From: Gigaspora margarita
Taxonomy: Eukaryota; Glomeromycota; Glomeromycetes; Diversisporales; Gigasporaceae
DNA: 64,000 nucleotides
Assembly (NCBI GenBank): GCA_009809945.1
Contig: WTPW01000146.1
Coordinates: 104,476-168,475, forward strand
Direction of reading: 5' to 3'
Below the pieces are notes generated by a model. The model was not told where the DNA came from and made no database searches. It saw only the letters and a program-made list of their open reading frames with translations. Shown in pieces: positions 36,009 through 46,764 of this stretch. Made by a program: the position numbers and the translations under genes. Every line of letters starts with the position of its first letter. Within the stretch, counting starts at the first letter, position 1.

Positions 36009-37196
36009 ATCGTATTATGAACATCTTTCTGCCCCTAATTTGTCTTGATTCTTCTTTGGTTCCTGGCGTTTTCTTTTCTAGTTAACATGACACAATCCAA
36101 TACGAAAACACTGCACGCGCATGGTGTGCTTGGAGCATGTTAGCTCAAATTACTTCTCCAAACAAATGCATATTTCACAACTTACTTCAATCTAATGAAA
36201 TAAAAAAATAATGCCCTTAAGCTGCCATGTGCCTATTTTTTTAAAAAATAGTCATAAGTTTTTTAGGCGGAAATTTTATTTTTTTAAGATAAAGTTCGTC
36301 AAAGTTGAGATTGGATATTTCTAGGTGGCTTGTGTCTGTAATTTTGTAAGATTGTGTTGCTCACGTGGCTTTAGTGATTTGCTATTAACTTTTTTTTTAA
36401 AATATACTTTAATCGAACTTCTTTTTTTACTTGAATTGATCTTTTTATTTTGTCAAAATGCCCAGGTACGATATCATGATCATAAATGGATTTTTTTTTT
36501 ACATATTATATAGACGAAATTTTTGATGGGAATATTAAATCATTAAAATTAAACGATACAATACGATTATACTTCAATTAGTTTATGTACTCTAAAGTAA
36601 TAATATCAAAATTTCAATAAGCAGTATATAACTATCAACTATCAATTAAATAATCATACAATCAAAATCTTATTATATTTTCTTATGAGCGGTTTCATGA
36701 ATTAATTTGTGCAGCACATCAAGCAACCGAACACAGTGAGCCGAAAAATAAATTGTAGTTCTTGCATAAAAAATAATTAGCTGTATTCAAGAAAATGTGG
36801 GTTGTTTTACGTGGTGAATGCAGAAATTCCTAATTTCGTTGCTAAAGTAAGCATTTTTCTTTATTATTATTATTTTATTATTGTTATTATTATTAAGTGG
36901 TTCAGAGTTAACTTATTTTGAAAATAAGCGGGCGTTCGAAAAGTCCTATTTCTGGTTTGAAATTTCAAAATCGGAAAATGAAATAGGGGTTGTTCGGAGA
37001 TAAAGTAAGCAAACTTTCATTATTAACTCATAGTTATGATTACATGGTTTTTGTGTTACCGTTTTGGTTCTTATTTTGGTTATACGTGACCAATTTGTAC
37101 TATATGAGTCGATCGATGTCTTTTTTTAATTTATGATCAACGTTATCTTTTTCCAAAATGTGGTGTGAATTGTTACACGGGAAATATGTCGTTTTA
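36009..37196. other. Gene-free DNA beside Helitron A
   Basis: AT-rich, with no supported gene or repeat structure. It ends at the Helitron A 3' terminus. Confidence 0.4.
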
Positions 37197-37227
37197 CTAG
37201 CACAACAGGTGGCGCGTAAGCACCACC
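37197..37227 (-). other. Helitron A 3' terminus: hairpin plus CTAG
   Basis: On the minus strand, GGTGGTGC-TTAC-GCGCCACC (37227-37208) forms an 8-bp stem with one G-T pair and a 4-base loop. Seven bases then lead to the terminal CTAG (37200-37197). GC-rich hairpin followed by CTRR is the standard Helitron transposition terminator. Confidence 0.85.
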
Positions 37228-37526
37228 CTCTTATTGTGGTGCATATAATATAAATTGAAATTATCAAAATGCTAATGTAAACAAGTTAAACGCTTGCGAT
37301 GCGCAGGGAGTTTGTGTAACGTTTTTAATTCAGGGGATAGTATATGAATCGTGCATTTTGATTTATTTAATAAAATATCGATTTACAAATGGTATTCTTG
37401 ATATTTTTATAGACTATTAATATTAGAAGCATTAAAATAGTAACTTTAATTTTGGAGACGTACATATCAACTTTAAATGGTAGTTTAAACGTGATAGTGT
37501 AACTTTTAAGTGTGTATAGGATTTAG

Positions 37527-39157
37527 CTACGTACGTAGCATATGTGCTAATCCTTTTCTATGTATTTCGCTTAGTCGTGCGTATTCTTCTATTACTGATC
37601 TGTTTGTTTTAACAGCGGTAAAATCAAAGTTGATAATGTTAATGGATTCCCACGTAGGAGCTCTGCTCATTGCGACGTAGACTTGACCTTCTGCGAATAT
37701 TTTTTGGTCCATGTTTATTGTTGTGTGAGGTAAAGTTAATCCTTGGGTTTTGTGAATCGTGAGTGCAAAAGCGTTTTGAATGGGAAATTGACATCTAGAT
37801 GCTGGATTTCCGTTGATGTCAAAATATGTCGTCTCTTTTTGTAGGTTTAGCTTGATGATATCGGTTGTGGTCGGAAAAGTGACTTCAATGGTATGGTCAT
37901 TTATTATGTTGGTGATCACACCGATTGTACCGTTGCAAATGTTGTGGTCGAATAGTTTATTGTTTAGGAACATAACCCTCGCACCTTCTTTTAAGATTAC
38001 TTCATCGGGTAAGTTTGTATAGCGGTTAAAGTTTAAGTGTTTATTGTTATTTGTGTCAAGTAGGTTATGATTGAGGGTGTCAATGGCTTTTGAGATTATT
38101 GAGTCAATTCCATATTCGTTGGTTGGAAGGTTATCGCAAATTAATTTATTAATTTCTTTGGCAGTTTCACGTATGCCTACAAGATGAGTAGAGGAGATAG
38201 CATCGTAATTGAGATTAGAGGTGTCGATTTTATCTCTGATCATTTTTTTTGATGTTTCAGAAAGACGATTATATCGTAATTCTTGGAGTAGATTGTAAAA
38301 GTTAGGGTCATTTCTTTGCCTTTTAGGTTGGGTTAGGAACAGTGGAAAGAATCTTTTCCAAACAGGAGAGTGAAATACGTATTGGGCATTTATCGGTGGC
38401 AATTGGAAAAGATCTCTGACTAGAAGTACGGGAATTCCTCCAAATAATTTTGAGTTATTGTGAATTGAGCCAAATAAGTTACTTATGAATGAGAATAAAT
38501 CACTAGAAACCATAGATATCTCTTCTATTATTATGGCTTCGAGTTTTTTTAGATTTTCTTTTGTATTTGGATCGTGAACTGCCAAGGTTTCATAATGTGA
38601 ATGGGTCTGCCTTATTTTTAGTTCAGAATGAATTGTTTTTCCACCGACGTTTTGTGCAGCTACACCAGTTGGCGCAATTACAATGTGATTGATTTTTTTT
38701 GAATTTAAGAGGCTGATGATTATATGTAACAGGTACGATTTACCTGTACTGGCCGTTCCAGTTAGGAAGAAGTAAGGATATTTGCCTTGATGTTCCAGTC
38801 CCCATGAGTTACAAAGAAGGTCATAAGTTAGATATTGGTCTTCGTCTAGTATTAGTGTAAAATGTGAATCGATTGAAGGTGTTGTACGTTCTAGTGAAAT
38901 TAGTTGGTTGAGAATTATTTCGTGGAGTTCCATGTTATTCAGGTTGGTAAGTAAATTTTTCACTATTTCTTTATATGCAGTTGAGGTTCGGATTTGTTGA
39001 GATATAGTGGTGTTGGTTAACCTGTTTACTTCTCGTTCATAATGGTCAGGGTACAGAAATTTGAATCTTTCAAGATAGGTAGAATGGTTTTCAAGAAGCT
39101 CTTCTTCCGAGTAGCATGGAATTTTCATTATAAGATGTTGAAAGAAGAATGGCTCAC
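37527..39157 (-). CDS. Pif1-type helicase exon of Helitron A (open)
   Basis: An unbroken frame of more than 530 codons, ending HMLRT. Motif I is GTASTGKS, where the family and copy B have GSAGTGKS. Motif II is IIIEEISM, with Glu where Pif1 proteins usually have Asp. Motif III is LLVRDLFQLPP, with Arg where Gly is usual. Late motifs TIHKTQGLTL and VYVAMSRA are intact. The first ATG (39128) is only the start of the open ORF; alignment with copy B joins this exon across the intron at 39348-39158 to the Rep part. The Walker A substitution makes ATPase activity doubtful. Confidence 0.85.
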
Positions 39158-39348
39158 CTAAGGTATAGAGTGATTAATAAAAAATTTAGTTTACATTTAT
39201 TTAAATTTTTATATAATAATTATTGTTATTGTTATTAATTTTTATTTAGGTTTAAAATTGCAATTGTCATGTTTATAATCATTATTGTTGTTATAAAGCA
39301 ACATATAATTTTTTTATATGACGTTGAGAGTTAAAATTTAAAGCTTAC
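39158..39348 (-). other. Intron in Helitron A Rep-helicase (191 bp)
   Basis: Donor GTAAGC after ...GAAGATA and acceptor ...CCTTAG before GTGAGCC restore the peptide VEDSEPFFF, matching copy B IEDSEPYFF. Copy B has no intron here. Confidence 0.8.
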
Positions 39349-40056
39349 TATCTTCTACTTTGTAGTTTACAAATCTTAGAAGAAGGGGCTTTTTTCTTTT
39401 AATTACGTAATGATTGTTTTGGTTTCTTGTACAGGATTGTCTTGCGGATTGTGATGGTGGTGTAATTTTTAGATTATAGTTTTTGAAGTATTCAGGATAA
39501 GTCATGCTTCTGAATTCATCTGTTTTTGGATGGCTAAAGTATTTATCTATTGCATCGTCCCAGTAGGGTTTTTCTTTATCATCGTCATCATTTTCAAGGG
39601 ATCTTAGTTGTAGTGTATAGGTTTTACCGCCCTGGTGCGTAGATTTGAAGGAGCAGAGGGTAAGTATTGAACTGAGACTGTTGATCATGTTATTTGATAT
39701 TGAAGAAGTAAGATCATTAATTCCATTGCCCCTAGTTTTCTTGCTTGTATGTGAGTTCTATAGCTGTCACAGTCATCAATATTGAAGATTTCTGAAGGCT
39801 TGGGTTTTGTTACATATTTTGTTACATATTTTGCGAATCCTGTTGTAGTAACATATTGGAAATTGATATGGCCTTGCCATATCATCAAGGTTTCTGGATG
39901 GTAAGGTACTATCCATCAGTCTTCCTCTTTTGTTCTTTTTATATGTATCTTAGTGAGCGACTGTCTCTATATGTTGTATATGATAGAGGTTAGGGGAATC
40001 CTTTCTTGCATGGTAATCCATCAAAGATGGGACTACTGCACTTATCTGGGTGGCAT

Positions 40057-40242
40057 CTATATCGATGTTACAAATATGAAATAAAGGTATTAAATAAACA
40101 ATTAATTAATTTTTTTATTTTTTTAATTTATATCTATTTATTTTATTTATTCTTATTTATTTTATCTGTTTAGATTAAATTAGAAAAATATATTCGTATA
40201 TGAAATCAAGTTAGAATTTAAAAAAAAATAAATTGTGTTAAC
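40057..40242 (-). other. Intron in Helitron A Rep (186 bp)
   Basis: Donor GTTAAC after ...ATTCACAG and acceptor ...ATATAG before ATGCCACCC restore TYQIHRCHPDKC, matching copy C TYQIYRCYPN and copy B TFQVHQCIKE. Neither B nor C has an intron here. Confidence 0.75.
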
Positions 40243-40753
40243 CTGTGAATTTGATATGTTGTAACTAAATGATATAGTTCTGGTTCCTGATTTTGGTCTG
40301 GTAAGTCAGCCCGTATTGTATTTCTTTCAATTAATTTAGGGATCTTAATACTTGTATAAGTAAAGCCATGAGTATGTATGGTGCCTCTATTCTGGAATTC
40401 ATCTCTCTCAAAATAATTTTTGAGTTTACCCCATTGTGTTAGTTTAGTATTTTTCTATAGCTTGTTATGTATATTAGTAAGCCTATGGTGATAGAATAAG
40501 TAGACATGTAGTGGACAGTTTGTCAGTAAAGGGTCTTTGTTATCAGTTGATAATAGAATTTCTTTAAGATGATTCTATTTATCTTTTGCCATAGTCATTG
40601 TGTAAAAGATTTGTGGCAAACCATAAGATCGGAGCATTATATTTACTTGGAGTTTCTTTTTTTTGAAATAAGGGGCAGCAGTTCTTAAGCTTGATCATAA
40701 TGTAGTTGTTTTTGATTCGTCAATTATTGGTCTGCCAGTATACACACTTTTTG

Positions 40754-40970
40754 CTGTAAATACAATAGAAATTTTGGATAATAATCATGAATTTTTTTTA
40801 AATTAGAAGTTTGGAAAAAAGGAAAAAACTCAAATATACAAAGATTATATAGGTATATGTATATGTACATGTATATTTATACATATTATGTACATATATA
40901 AGTATCTATATACATGAGATGAAATGATGCAATTTATTGTAAAAACAGTGTTCAAATAAGAAAATTATAC
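40754..40970 (-). other. Intron in Helitron A Rep (217 bp)
   Basis: Donor GTATAA directly follows the MITE target duplication CCTTATAG, and the acceptor is TTTACAG before CAAAAAGTG. The join gives TRADLIAKSVYTGRPIIDE, matching copy B TRVDLIKARTYNNQPIMNE, which is intronless here. Confidence 0.7.
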
Positions 40971-40978
40971 CTATAAGG

Positions 40979-41406
40979 TAGGGACCTCAGTGCGATGCGA
41001 AATAAAATGCAAATTATGNGATGCGATTGGGCCAAATTATGCGGCTAATGCTTACGTTCCCAGAATTATGCGAAAAAATCGTAAATTATGCGATTTTTTT
41101 CGTACCATTAACCACGTGATAAATATACTCAATATGGATTGGTCAATTTCTTTCAGAACTTTACATAATTTACGTTGTTAGATTTTCTACTCGGAATATG
41201 TCGGAACGGTATATATAAAAAAAATTCGGAAATTTGCATTCAAAAATTTTTTACAAAAAAAAAACTTATCGGTTGGTTAACAATCGACCAATCACAGGCA
41301 CTAGTTACTATTATGCGATTTTGGGCCAAATATGCATCGCATATGCGATGCTAAAAATTGGCTCATTATGCGCATCGCATCGCATCGCATAAAACTGAGG
41401 TCCCTA
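40979..41406. mobile_element. hAT-type MITE (428 bp) in Helitron A
   Basis: Ends TAGGGACCTCAG in inverted orientation, flanked by a perfect 8-bp duplication CTATAAGG (40971-40978, 41407-41414). GATGCGATGCG-type words repeat near both ends. It sits exactly at the exon/intron border of the Rep gene. One ambiguous base is inside. Confidence 0.9.
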
Positions 41407-42169
41407 CTATAAGGTCAGCTCTTGTTGGGTGATGTTCTCGTGATATGCTTTTTTGATTAAGTAGTCTACAATTGTATTGAAAATTACATCTTTTTTCTAG
41501 ATTTAAGTATGACCAGTGCGGCCAGTACTAGTGTAATCTAAACCTGGGATCAGGGCAGAGCATTCTGAGTTTGATATACTTTCCGTAGCTCTCTGTGCTT
41601 GAGTGAAGGTCTAGTTGGCTGCATATGTTTTCGTAATGACCTTTTCTAGTAGGAAATAGATCAGAAAAAATCATTGCTTCGAGGTCGGGGTCACTATAAA
41701 ATACTGGTAGCGTTAAGTCATCCAAATTTATGAATCTGGCCATAAGTCTTTTATATCTTAGGTCTTCGTTGTGTATTTCAGGAGGATATGCATTGTTTGG
41801 TATTACGAGGTTAGAAAATATGAAGTTGTTTCGTAATAGAATGGTGTTGTTGTTTTCTTGAGATTGACTTGCTAAAGGTAAAGGAATTGGTGATGGGTTT
41901 AATGGAAATGGAGAAGTGAGATTAGGTAAAGGTGTGTACTGACGAAATATAGCATGGTGGACATTCGATTTGATTGGTTAAAAAATGTAAACAAACATAC
42001 GTAGATCATTATATAAATCTAAATCGCGTTACTATTACCGAGTTGGTGACTTCGTGTAATTGCTAAAGATTTTGCAGAGTCTTGAGGCTTTTGTCGCCTT
42101 AGTACCACTCTTGGAAATTTGGACTTTCATCATTAAAAATTTTAAGTTTAGTTGTGTTTAGAATCTTCG

Positions 42170-43070
42170 CTNTTTTAATTAAAACTGTGCATACAGTAGT
42201 AGTTAAAACTAGACATAGCACGATAGTTAAGGCTTGACATAGCATAGCAGTTAGGGCTAGGCATAGTACTGTAGTTAAGAACTTGATATAGCATGTAGTT
42301 AGAATTAGACATACTGTAGCATAATAATTAAAACTAGACGTAGCATGGGTAATTAGAACTGGACATAGTAGTTAGATTCTAAATGGATATAACAAGATAT
42401 TAGAGCTGGATGTAGCACAGTAGTTAGATTCGAGACATTAGAACTAGACATCAGGATATTAGAATTGGATGTAGTATGGCATGATAGTTAAAATTGTAAT
42501 ATTATAACTAGATGTAGCGCAATAATTAGATTTGGGAAGGTAGTTAGATTAGAACGTTAGAATTAGAGTAGTAAAGTAGTTAGATTCGGGATATTAAAAC
42601 TAAAGATTTTGGCGCAAAATAAGATAGAATTAAGAGATGGAATTAATGCTTGGATTGGACACTGGGGTTTTGTAGCAGAGGTTATATTTTTACATTTTAT
42701 ATTTCAAATACTATTCCTGGTGAATTTCACTTTTAGTGAGTTAAAATCATCCTTATACTAATTAAAGGTCTTTTAGGTAGTTAGATTTGGATATTAGAAT
42801 TGTATGTAGCATAATAGTTAGATTTTGGGATGCGGTATAGTAGTAGCATGATAGTTAGATTTGGCACATTAGAACTGAATGTAGCGCAATAATTAGATTC
42901 GGGATATTAGAAGCATAGTAGTTAGATTTGGGACGTTNGAACTGGAAATAGTTNNGGATATTATAGCTAATACAGTATAGTGGTTAGATTTGGGTGTTAG
43001 AATCGTATATAGCATAATAGTTAAATTTTGGATACACTACGGTTAGATTCTAGTTAGTAGTAGNGATTAT
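42170..43070. repeat. Degenerate minisatellite in the MULE
   Basis: About 900 bp of loosely repeated phrases such as TAGTTAGAACTAGACATAGC and TAGTTAGATTCGGGATATTA, each about 20-40 bp long. Ambiguous bases cluster here, consistent with repeat collapse. Confidence 0.75.
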
Positions 43071-43419
43071 TTGTATATTTTTTTTTTGAATAAAAATTGG
43101 ATTTTCTACATTTTGTTTTTTAAAAAAAAATTTTTTTAATAAAGTACAAGTAAAAAAAAACAATTATGTTTGAAATCGTTGTGCGTAAAAATTCACATTT
43201 ATCAACAGGGCAAATCTTTTTTAAAAACTCTTCGTTGTGGGCGGTTTCGGAATTAAGTTGACTTGCTGTGACTGATCTTGCCCGGCACAGAGAAGAGTGC
43301 TTGACCGTGCTATTTACGAGATAATTGAGATAATTTAAGAATAATATTATCCTTGGCTCCTCAGATGGAGAAAGTTTTCGTTAAAGCCAAACAAATTTGA
43401 AATAATTACTATGATATCT

Positions 43420-43645
43420 AAAATTAACCATCTAATTCTAATTCTAGCTCTAATATACTAAACTAACCGTAACTCTAATGTACTAAACTAACCCTAACTA
43501 TAACAACATACTAAACTAACCCTAACTATAACATACTAAACTAACCCTAACTATAACATACTAAACTAACCCTAACTCTAATAAACTAAACTAACCCTAA
43601 CTCTAACGAACTAAACTAACCCTAATCTAATACCAATTCTATCTA
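43420..43645. repeat. 25-bp minisatellite with telomere-like core
   Basis: About seven to eight copies of a 25-27-bp unit containing ACTAAACTAACCCTAACT. The CTAACCCTAA core is telomere-like, but the unit is not a telomere repeat. Confidence 0.85.
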
Positions 43646-43787
43646 ACCCAACACTAATCCTAAAACTAATCTACATAATATATAATATAATTATAGTATG
43701 GCAATAATAACTTTCTTTATTCGATTTAATAATCTAAATACCAATATACAAATGAGTAATAAATTTGTTTAATTATAAATAAATCGA

Positions 43788-44033
43788 ATATGGGATCTTT
43801 GCTAGGAAAATCACTTCGGGATTTTCTGATCAGAAAAGCTTAGACCATAATGCCGGTTCTTATTCATATATAAACCTCTTTTTTACTTTACTGATATGGT
43901 AGTTTATTTAATAAACTATCAAATAAATAAAGTAGAAGGTGATTTACTATGAATAAGAATGGTCTAAGCTTTTCTGAATTAGCTCGATCGGAAAAACCTG
44001 AAGAGTGATTTTCCTAGCAAAGATCCCGTATAT
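43788..44033. mobile_element. Foldback MITE inside the MULE
   Basis: Inverted arms carry GGGATCTTTGCTAGGAAAAT, AAGCTTAGACCAT and TCTTATTCATA on both sides of a central TTTATTTAATAAACTA region. Confidence 0.75.
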
Positions 44034-44049
44034 TACTTACCATCAGGAT

Positions 44050-44395
44050 TTCACAATCTATGGGTTGACTAGGTTGACTTACTGAAGTACAATTTAAAAT
44101 CCAATTGGTCAGCTCAGTCCACCTGCCCGAATTTTTAAGATCATCCCAGCCCAAGATTTTTCATCAACAATAGGCAGTAGGGCAGCGGATAGAGTCTCCT
44201 GTGTCGTGACCCAAAGACCAAGACACTAAATTCTTTGCTACCACTCAGGCCGAGCCAGATGAGGAACCCCCTACTACACAAGAGAAATTGTAGAGATTAA
44301 AAATCGGTCTAGTGGTAGCATGAAGTCCGGTTCCTCCACAGGCAAATTCATCTAAAACAGTCTTGCCTACCAGTTTTTTTTTTTCAGCAATTCAA
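44050..44395 (-). mobile_element. Possible SINE inside the MULE
   Basis: GC-enriched block bounded at about 44385 by a poly-T run (poly-A on minus). On the minus strand, TGGCTCGGCCTGAGTGG resembles an A box and GGGTCACGACACAGG loosely resembles a B box about 30 bases later. The tRNA likeness is weak, and it could be another gene fragment. Confidence 0.3.
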
Positions 44396-44519
44396 TCGGT
44401 TCGTATTACTAATATTGTACGTTGAAATAGGCAAGAAAATAAATATTGTTATCTGTATTTACTATATTGGCCGATTCAGATATTTTACAATTAATATATT
44501 ACAATTTTTTAAAATAAAA

Positions 44520-44780
44520 ATAAATGCTATTACCTGGTTTAGGGAGTTTTGAAAGATTTAAAAATCGATTTATATAAATACTTTAGCAGTTGGTCGATTT
44601 TGAGGTTCGGCGTCTAAGCATCTATTCATCAGATTCAAAAGTAATGAGGAATTTTGCATCTAATTTTAGGTTTGAGACCTTTACAAATCTTTAATGCAAG
44701 GCCGAAATCATGTAAAATATCATGATATAGAGGATATCCAGTAAAACTTCAGACATAATTACTCCGAAAGCACAGGTAGC
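44520..44780 (-). pseudogene. Protein kinase C-lobe fragment captured in MULE
   Basis: The minus-strand frames give AFGVIMSEV, then after a frame change TGYPLYHDI and LALKICKGLKPKIRCKIP, then after another change NLMNRCLDAEPQNRPTAK. This is the order of kinase subdomains IX to XI, including the invariant Arg of the RCL.A.P..RPTA signature. The pattern matches the tyrosine-kinase-like families that are greatly expanded in Glomeromycotina. The N-lobe and catalytic loop are absent and two frame changes disrupt it, so it is a captured non-functional fragment. Confidence 0.8.
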
Positions 44781-45677
44781 CTAAATAACAGGAAATTAAT
44801 TAATTCTTGTAATAAACCGTCTCCAATTGTTAAAAGCATCTAGCATGTTAGATAGCAAGTTAATGTGCTAGAGTAACACATTAACGTGTCGTCTATTAAA
44901 TCTAAATGTATAGATGAAACGGAATCTAAGTGGATTCGGAATTATTATATAAATCAGCATTTGGAGATTGACTTTATTATAAGCAAACCCATACCCTAGT
45001 CTTAATCCACTAAATTTCGTTTCCACTTACAATATATATAAACGAATGAATTCGACTTTAATAAAGGGAGATACAAGAAGAGAAGTTTCCTCGATTTTAC
45101 TTAAAGAAAAAAAAAGGAAGTAAGTTAGTGTAGGCTGAAGAGACCTTTATTCGAGTAAATCAAAAACTTATCTTCTAGTAACTATTAGAGTTAGATCGGT
45201 GAAATGTATACACTCATCCTTCTTACTAGTTACAATGTGAAAAGGTATGCCCGATCAAAAGCAAGGATTTGCACATTCTTGTAGTAGTAATAAAAAAAAA
45301 TAAACCAATTAAATTTAATTAAAACAAAAAAAAATTTTTACCGATTTTCGAATAAGTATAAAAGTAACCGATCGAATCTCAACTTTTTGAAAAGCGCTAT
45401 AAATAAATCTTAGTGAGGGTTTCTTGAAAAGTGTTTTACTCATGCTTTTCCACCATTTGATCCAAGTTCATTGTCTTTTAAGATTCCAAAAAGTCGGTAA
45501 AGTGTTTGCAAAGTGCTTCTGCTAATCCTTTTCTATCTTCTGATCCGGGTCATTTTCTCTATTAAGAAAAGTTTTTAAGGTATTTGATCTATACTGATTT
45601 TTTTTAACAGAAGACGTATAAAGAGTTAAAGAACATTATAATGCATTTTAAAAAAATTTTATTATGTGAAACCATAA

Positions 45678-46764
45678 CAGTCATAGGACGTGTCCCCTTA
45701 AAATTGGTTTAAAATAAGTTTATAATAAAAATTATAAAAAAACATATGAATTTACTATATAACTTTGAGCTAAGATCCCTCTCTGGGTTAACTAATTAAC
45801 TTAAAATTAAAGTTTGCAGGTATATAGAACAAGAAAAGAAGAAAATTTTGAGCTTAAAAAACCATATTAAAATTTTGCTAATTTTGCACTTTTTCAAAAT
45901 GTAACTCTGTCAAAAACAAATATTTACAAATTTTAAATCAGCAATTATGTGTAAAATTATGCTCTGAACAACTTTACTTAGGCGACGGAAGTAGGTTACC
46001 TTGTAAGAAAAATGGGTTATCTATGTACTAAAGTTAAAATTTATCNNNNNNNNNNNNNNNNNNNNNNNNNNNNNNNNNNNNNNNNNNNNNNNNNNNNNNN
46101 NNNNNNNNNNNNNNNNNNNNNNNNNNNNNNNNNNNNNNNNNNNNNNNNNNNNNNNNNNNNNNNNNNNNNNNNNNNNNNNNNNNNNNNNNNNNNNNNNNNN
46201 NNNNNNNNNNNNNNNNNNNNNNNNNNNNNNNNNNNNNNNNNNNNNNNNNNNNNNNNNNNNNNNNNNNNNNNNNNNNNNNNNNNNNNNNNNNNNNNNNNNN
46301 NNNNNNNNNNNNNNNNNNNNNNNNNNNNNNNNNNNNNNNNNNNNNNNNNNNNNNNNNNNNNNNNNNNNNNNNNNNNNNNNNNNNNNNNNNNNNNNNNNNN
46401 NNNNNNGATAAATTTTAACTTTAGTACATAGATAACCCATTTTTCTTACAAGGTAACCTACTTCCGTCGCCTAAGTAAAGTTGTTCAGAGCATAATTTTA
46501 CACATAATTGCTGATTTAAAATTTGTAAATATTTGTTTTTGACAGAGTTACATTTTGAAAAAGTGCAAAATTAGCAAAATTTTAATATGGTTTTTTAAGC
46601 TCAAAATTTTCTTCTTTTCTTGTTCTATATACCTGCAAACTTTAATTTTAAGTTAATTAGTTAACCCAGAGAGGGATCTTAGCTCAAAGTTATATAGTAA
46701 ATTCATATGTTTTTTTTATAATTTTTATTATAAATTTATTTCTAGGGGACATGTCCTATGACTG
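45678..46764. mobile_element. Large palindrome with assembly gap at centre
   Basis: Arms 45678-46045 and 46407-46764 are near-identical inverted copies ending CAGTCATAGGACRTGTCCCC. ATAA stands outside both ends. The right arm carries a small internal difference near 46735. The centre is unknown sequence. It is nested in the MULE. Confidence 0.75.
46046..46406. other. Sequence gap (361 N)
   Basis: Run of N exactly at the palindrome centre. Reading frames across it on either strand are artefacts. Confidence 0.99.

Noticed and set aside
35876..36085. 69-codon frame on the plus strand
   Set aside because: It lies inside a palindromic MITE with telomere-like words, and its peptide follows from repeat sequence.
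43420..43645. Telomere or CRISPR-like array
   Set aside because: Units are 25-27 bp, have no distinct spacers and only embed a telomere-like word. It is an internal minisatellite.
46012..46440. Reading frames on both strands across the N run
   Set aside because: They consist almost wholly of unknown residues and reflect the palindrome around an assembly gap.
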